A stretch of 64,000 nucleotides of DNA from Effrenium voratum (lineage: Eukaryota > Sar > Dinophyceae > Suessiales > Symbiodiniaceae), in the NCBI GenBank assembly GCA_963377175.1, contig CAUJNA010001713.1, positions 127,501 to 191,500 on the forward strand, in the 5' to 3' direction. Positions 24,201 to 29,568 of the stretch are shown piece after piece; the first letter of the stretch is position 1; each line of letters begins with the position of its first letter. The translations under genes and the position numbers were made by a program. A model generated the notes under the pieces. That model did no database searches, was not told where the DNA came from, and saw only the letters and a program-made list of their open reading frames with translations.

Positions 24201-27200
24201 GTTCGCGCAAAATCCAAGAGAAATCATGCCGTGCGTCGAAAATTCCCAGGCTCCAAAGGCTGTCCAGTTGCTTGCATTCGTGGGCTCTCTTTTCAGGGGA
24301 GTTTTGCCGGGAACCCAAGAGGACACCCTTCTGTTGGCATTTACCCCCCCCAATCCCCGCCATTTACCACCCCCCCCCCCCCGCCATTTAGAGGAAACCC
24401 GGTTTGGAACCCATGTAAGGCCCTTTTGCCCACGAGACGAATCATGAGACGGCCTTCTTGTCCAAGGACCTCTTCTGCTGCACCAACTCAGCGGCCACGG
24501 CCGCCTTTGCGTGCCATGTGAGGCGCATCAAAACCTGGTAAAGTGGTCTCAAATTTGTTGGGCATCAGAGCGGCCGCACCTGTTGGTTCCCCCTAGCTTC
24601 ATCTGCCGTGCTGATTGTGGATCATGGGAAAACACCTAGGGCTGTTCAGAATGAAGGCTTTGACAAGCCCAATTTCGCTTCTCCGCGGAAGCATGCTACT
24701 GCAAGGGGGACCCCTGTCGCCCAAGGCAAGAATTACTAGAGATGCATCGGGCAGTCTTTTGTTGGTCGAAAGCCCACCGAGGTAGTCCTGCCGAAAAAAC
24801 AGAAAGACACATCGCAAGCAGAAAGGGTTCCCTTAGGAGAGAAAAGTCATCCAATACACAAGGCCTTCCGCAGGGATTCAACTGCCAGACACGCTTCTTA
24901 CGCTTTGTATAAGCCTTGAGGGCTTCTCATACGTTGGAGGTTCTTTGGCACAGTCCTGCCAGGGGTAAGCCCTAAGGCTGTTGAGTCCACCCAAAAGAAA
25001 ACAGCTAAAAACTCTTCCAACCGGATCGTAGAAAGATTCATCCGAGCATTCTCACCGGAACGGACATCCCTGATCCCTGCCATCTCATTTTGGAAGACTC
25101 ACGTCAAAAGCTCCGAATCAAACAGCTAAGGGTGCTTGGCCACTTATTTGTTTGTCTTTTAGGGAGCCCATGCTACACTTTGCCTTCAAAACGACGGAGA
25201 CCTCAAAAGGTAGCCCGAAAAAGACAAGGCCCCTCAAAGAAATCGCTTCCGATACATGGGTTTGTCTCCAAAATAGGGCAACCCCCCAAAATGGGTGGTT
25301 TCCTTTTGGTTTTTCTTGAAACCACCCCAAAAAGGGTACCCTCAAAAAAAGAGACACCCAAAAACTTCCAAGGACCATGGCCTTTTCCCTATGGTCTCCC
25401 GTTTGGACGCTCGTTTTTTGGGCCACGGCGAAGGCTTCCTCCGCAGTTCTGGACAGCACGTCCGCCACCTAACCCATTCCGCAAGCGTTTATTGGCGCTT
25501 CAACGGCCCAGGTTGCAGAATGGAGACACGGGGAGAGGAAGGGGCTGTTGCAAAAACCCAAATTCTAATGTGATGTTTTTCAAATGGAACCCACCAGAGG
25601 GTCCCGTTTAAAGGCGAATGGTCTTGGAGGAGCCCTCAGTCAGGTTCCATGTTAGCGGACGGGAGGGCAAAACCCAATGCAAACCCAGTATTACTTTTAA
25701 CAAATACATGATAGATAGACAATGGAACTTACTCGCATACTGGAACTTACTCTGTGGACAAAAGTCCACGCATCAGCTGGTAGATGGTTATCCAAATGAA
25801 CTCCTTGCAACTGGGGAGAAGCGGAACTTGTCCATCCACAGTATGAAAGACTGGTCTAGTGATCTGTATACATCTCATGATCGCTGATGTGTGGCTGTAG
25901 ATATATATGTATATACATATATATATATATGCACAATATGAGGTATGCCTGCATGTGTGCCTATGTACATATTCTTTAGGAACGTATGTGCACATATCAT
26001 GTACTCTGCGGCTTAGAGAAGCTACACGCGGTCGTGGAAGGCAAACCTCAAATCAAATATCAGCGGTCGCCCTCTCCCCCCCCCTCCGACCCCACCTCGG
26101 GAGGTGGCGGCACACCGGTTCGGTACCCCGACTCGTCTGGTCCTGAGCTGCTCCCAAAATGGGTTGCCCGAGCTGCGGGCGTTACAGCTCGCCTGACGCT
26201 GGGGGGTTCCCCTCTTGAAGCAAGGCTTGAACGAAACACAATGATCTTTCGCACCCAGAAGGGCCGCGATATTGATGGACAAAATCCGATTTCCGGAGCA
26301 TGTCCGCAGGTGGTTTGTCTTACTATTTGCAAAGGTTCATCCAGACAGGATGTCGTCCATCCAAGTATCACGCTGTGATATCACGTGGGCCAGCAAAGCA
26401 AAGACTTACCTTGAATCAATTCAACATGAATGTCGACTAGGGCCATCGCTCGTCGGCTTTCCATACGCGTTCACGTCAAGCTCTGTGTGCTTGCTCAGCT
26501 CCTAGCGCGACACAAGCGCATTCCTGCGCAAGCAAACAATCGATAGCCTTGAGGTTCAATATCCAACAGCCAAAAGATCCAAAGACCATTTTATGAGCAC
26601 TCCTGATGGAGGTTCAAATAAGCCACAATCCTAGTTAAAACAATGTAAAGACTCAGACGGGCAGATGTCTGCGCCGCTTATGTACGGAAAAGAGAAAAGA
26701 GACAGCCCCTGAGTAATCTTCACTTGCCCGGGTTTTGATTATGCTTCATATCGAGCCGATCCATGTTTGAGGGAAGACTACAGATACTAGGTACACCGCC
26801 CGTAGTAGCCCGCGTAATATCGTGCGTTTTTTGGCTTCGGAGCACCTTGTCGAAGCTGCGATTACAGGGGGGAAAGGAAAGCCCCGTCTTTCCCTCATGT
26901 AAAAAGCGCCGAGACAGTGGGGAATTTCTTGCGTTCCCGAATCCCACTGGCACGCTGCTTTCAGAAGCTCATTTTTCCAGCCCCCAACTATCGCGTTTCA
27001 AGGATTTTGTCCCTCATGTTAAATGGCCGAGACAGTGGGGAATTTCTTGCGTTCCCAAATCCCACTGGCACGCTGCTTTCAGAAGCTCATTTTCTTTTCC
27101 AGCCCCCAACTATCGTTTGTCAAGGATTTTGGCATGTTCAAGACCGCATGTTGCTTGGGAATCGCATGGACGCGGGTGAGGGGTCCTTAGTCTGTTCTTC

Positions 27201-29511
27201 GCCTCAAGGCTAATACCCCAAAACTCTTTGTCGGTTTTTCGGTTGCAGGCAACATACTGGCATGTTCAAGACCGCATGTTGCCTGGGAACCGCATGATGA
27301 ACTCTCTTTTCAAAAACCGACGGGGGTGAGGGGTCCTTAGTCTGTTCTTCACCCCAAGGCTAATACCCCAAAACTCTTTGTTGGTTTTTCGGTTGCAGGC
27401 AACATACTGGCATGTTCAAGACCGCATGTTGCCTGGGAACCGCATGATGAACTCTCTTTTCAAAAGCCGACGGGGGTGAGGGGTCCTTAGTCCTGCGCAG
27501 GCATGAGATGTAGGCCAGACAAGCGACGAGACAAGACCCAACCACGCCGATGGAAGCAGAGCAAGGGCGCAGCAGATGACGACTCCAGGATGCACACCAG
27601 GTGGACCACAAGCAAGGAACGTAGGCGCCTAAAGCCGAAAAGTCAAGCGGAAACCTATGTGGGCATACAATGACAGCAGACACAAAGGACGAGATGGGGT
27701 CCGCTGGTTGGGACGCGACGTCCAGAAAAGAGTCCAAGTAAGGCAGCCAGACAGTGAAGAAAGGACCCAGCACCGAGTGTGTGGAGAAGCAATGCGAGAC
27801 GCCAGCCAAACGCTAGACGAACGTCTTCTGACACCATGGCTTGGGCATAAGAAGCTAAAGCAAACAAGACAGCTCAGCACACTAACAAAGAACGCCACAC
27901 ACCCCACAGAAACAGGAAATAAAGAAGTTTTTGTCAAGCAAACTCAAAGAAGTGACGCAATCATCCCCCCCCCACCCCCACCTCCCCCCTCAACCACACC
28001 AAAAAAAGCGGAAAAAATTGAGTTCAAACACAAAAAAACACCAAAAAATGGAGTTCGTCCCACGGGCGGCTGTGGGCGGTGGTCCAACTACGGAAGGGCG
28101 GGGGCGGGCGGGGGGGCATGATTATTAATTTGAACTGGGTAAGACTAACATCGTTGATAAAATCAAATTAAGGAAATTGAAGCTCACTATTGGGGGGGAA
28201 GGAATCCAATAGCATGCCCAACTTTGGCGAACCGATGGCAAAGTCTTAAAGTTGCAATTGCAGGACCCAACATATGCGCCAGGGACACTACTTAGTTGTG
28301 GCTTCATATGGGTACTCCGCCTTTGCGACAGGAGGGGTTTGGAGGGACTGCCGCTCTCGATGCGCTTTCCCAGCCTCAGAGATGCCACGCGTCTCTTCGG
28401 GTCGGAGTGGGCCGTGCTTCGCCAGCTCCTGGGAAAAATCGGGCCCCATGTCAGCATCGGAATTGAGTCTGAGAGGGGAGCGTGGAAAAAAACACATAAA
28501 CCTCTGCATTCCCGTCTTATTTGCCCCAGGCCGGGAGAACAACACCACCATGATTGCCTTGTATAGGGCGGATTGAAACAGGTTTCCGTTCTCAAGTGAA
28601 ACTAACGACTATGGGTTGTGTTGAACCCAACATACACACGATATGCAGAAAAGAGCAACCATGTGCCACCCTTTTGAAGTGAAGATGTTGAACAGGCCGC
28701 AACAACTCGTCAGCAGTTACACAGAGAGGAAACATGGCGGTCCCGAGTCTGAAAAGGACCAATCTCACGATGGACTTTCTCGTGGTAAGCTGGTTGTAAC
28801 GAGCCAATACGGCATGAATTTCAATTGGGGGCCCATGCTTTGTGGGTCCATGTCGGGCGGCCGCTTTTGAGGTGGCTCACTATGAAAGATATTGCCATTT
28901 AGGCTGCGTCATCCCTACTTCACAAATTCACAGAGCACTGAAATCAGCGTGGCAAATGGTCCTTGACTTGCTGCTTTCAAAACTCGCGCCATACAAATGC
29001 CATAGCCCTTATAGGATGTCTATTCATTCTTGCAATTATCCATGATGCTCCCCAGCAACAACAAGACTTGTGAGAGTTTGATGGTCTTCCAAAGCTCTCC
29101 CCCAGACCTCATTTCTGAAGGCTGTTCAACCCCCAACAAGTGAAGAAGAGGTTGTTTTCCAAGCCCCTCTTGCCAACTTCCATGATTCTGGGAGGAAAAC
29201 AAGGGTGGACGCCACAAGCACTAAACAACTCGCATGACGTTTTTTGAGGGTACTTACGAACAAAGTGGATAGTACTTTGCTGACTGACTCTCTCTTCGGT
29301 TTACCAAAACATCCTGTCAAATGCGACTGTCGGGTCGTCGCCTTGCACGCCATCGACAGCCGCTGCACTTTCAGCCTTCGGCAATGGGGACCGGGGAAAT
29401 TGGTTGCCAGGACTGGATGGAATCAACACATGGCAAGACCCAGTTTGATGCGGACAGATCCAAAACCCGGAAACGGCTCACATCACCATCACCCAACACC
29501 ACCGTGCCCCC

Positions 29512-29568
<57 letters not shown>

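Noticed and set aside
27490..27880. Arg/Gln-rich plus-strand frame with DGVRWLGRDVQKRV
   Set aside because: No recognised motif; it lies inside a CFAP298 intron and no splice partner is evident.
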